This document shows positions 63,995-64,000 of a stretch of 64,000 nt of DNA, one piece after another. The stretch covers positions 1,635,223 to 1,699,222 of the forward strand of contig NZ_ATUG01000001.1 in the NCBI RefSeq assembly GCF_000420085.1, given 5' to 3'. This stretch comes from Desulfospira joergensenii DSM 10085. GTDB taxonomy: Bacteria; Desulfobacterota; Desulfobacteria; Desulfobacterales; Desulfobacteraceae. The translations under genes and the position numbers were made by a program. Below the pieces are notes generated by a model. That model had not been told where the DNA came from. It saw nothing but the letters and a program-made list of their open reading frames with translations, and made no database searches. Every line of letters begins with the position of its first letter. Position 1 is the stretch's first letter.

Positions 63995-64000
63995 ATACCA

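Overview
The window looks like a chromosomal segment of an anaerobic, probably marine, Desulfobacteraceae-type bacterium (Desulfobacterota, likely a sulfate reducer). This is inferred from gene content: a methylmalonyl-CoA to succinate to fumarate operon that runs into a Wolinella-type fumarate reductase cytochrome b, a selenocysteine formate dehydrogenase, HypA/HypB nickel maturation proteins, rubrerythrin-like and peroxiredoxin proteins, and many signalling genes. No rRNA, tRNA or CRISPR array was seen.

Layout. (1) 1-6264, minus strand: mce-mcm-meaB-sucC-sucD-frdC, the randomised methylmalonyl-CoA/succinate branch, with a recognisable promoter ahead of mce. (2) 6379-23210, plus strand: an IclR regulator followed by a long catabolic operon. 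It holds a PanB-type hydroxymethyltransferase, an orphan TIM-barrel-like protein, an aminotransferase, two EutD/DoeA-type ectoine hydrolases, an M20 deacetylase, a TRAP transporter whose DctM carries an extra periplasmic domain, EutB, an Asp/Glu racemase-family protein, EutC, and a selenocysteine FdhA. It resembles known ectoine/5-hydroxyectoine degradation clusters but contains several unexpected genes. (3) 23238-34616: a mixed region with a voltage-gated K+ channel coupled to glpD, a decayed corA, PilZ and GGDEF (c-di-GMP) genes, a transglutaminase, a GlxA-like regulator, YaiI, YccF, a cupin and a ferritin-like protein. (4) 34921-36745: an IS1182-type element whose transposase has an in-frame stop. 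(5) 36894-45847: an isochorismatase, a BetB-type aldehyde dehydrogenase, an acyltransferase, a nitroreductase remnant, a 1.3-kilo-residue class I adenylate cyclase with HEAT-like and pentapeptide regions, and a PAS protein. (6) 45990-48870: an iron-sulfur protein with hypB and hypA, then a peroxiredoxin. (7) 49186-53698: a secreted Cache protein beside a chemoreceptor, a ModE-like regulator, and a small AT-rich gene. (8) 54501-63994, minus strand: a sigma-54 activator with enhancer repeats and a -24/-12 promoter, driving a PotABCD-type ABC transporter, a 105-residue unknown protein, an internally duplicated KamA-like radical SAM protein and a cytoplasmic M23-like protein.

The two most novel-looking systems are the ectoine-like catabolic operon with PanB and FdhA (region 2) and the sigma-54-controlled import plus double-KamA cluster (region 8). 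Functions are assigned from protein motifs read by eye; no database search was run.
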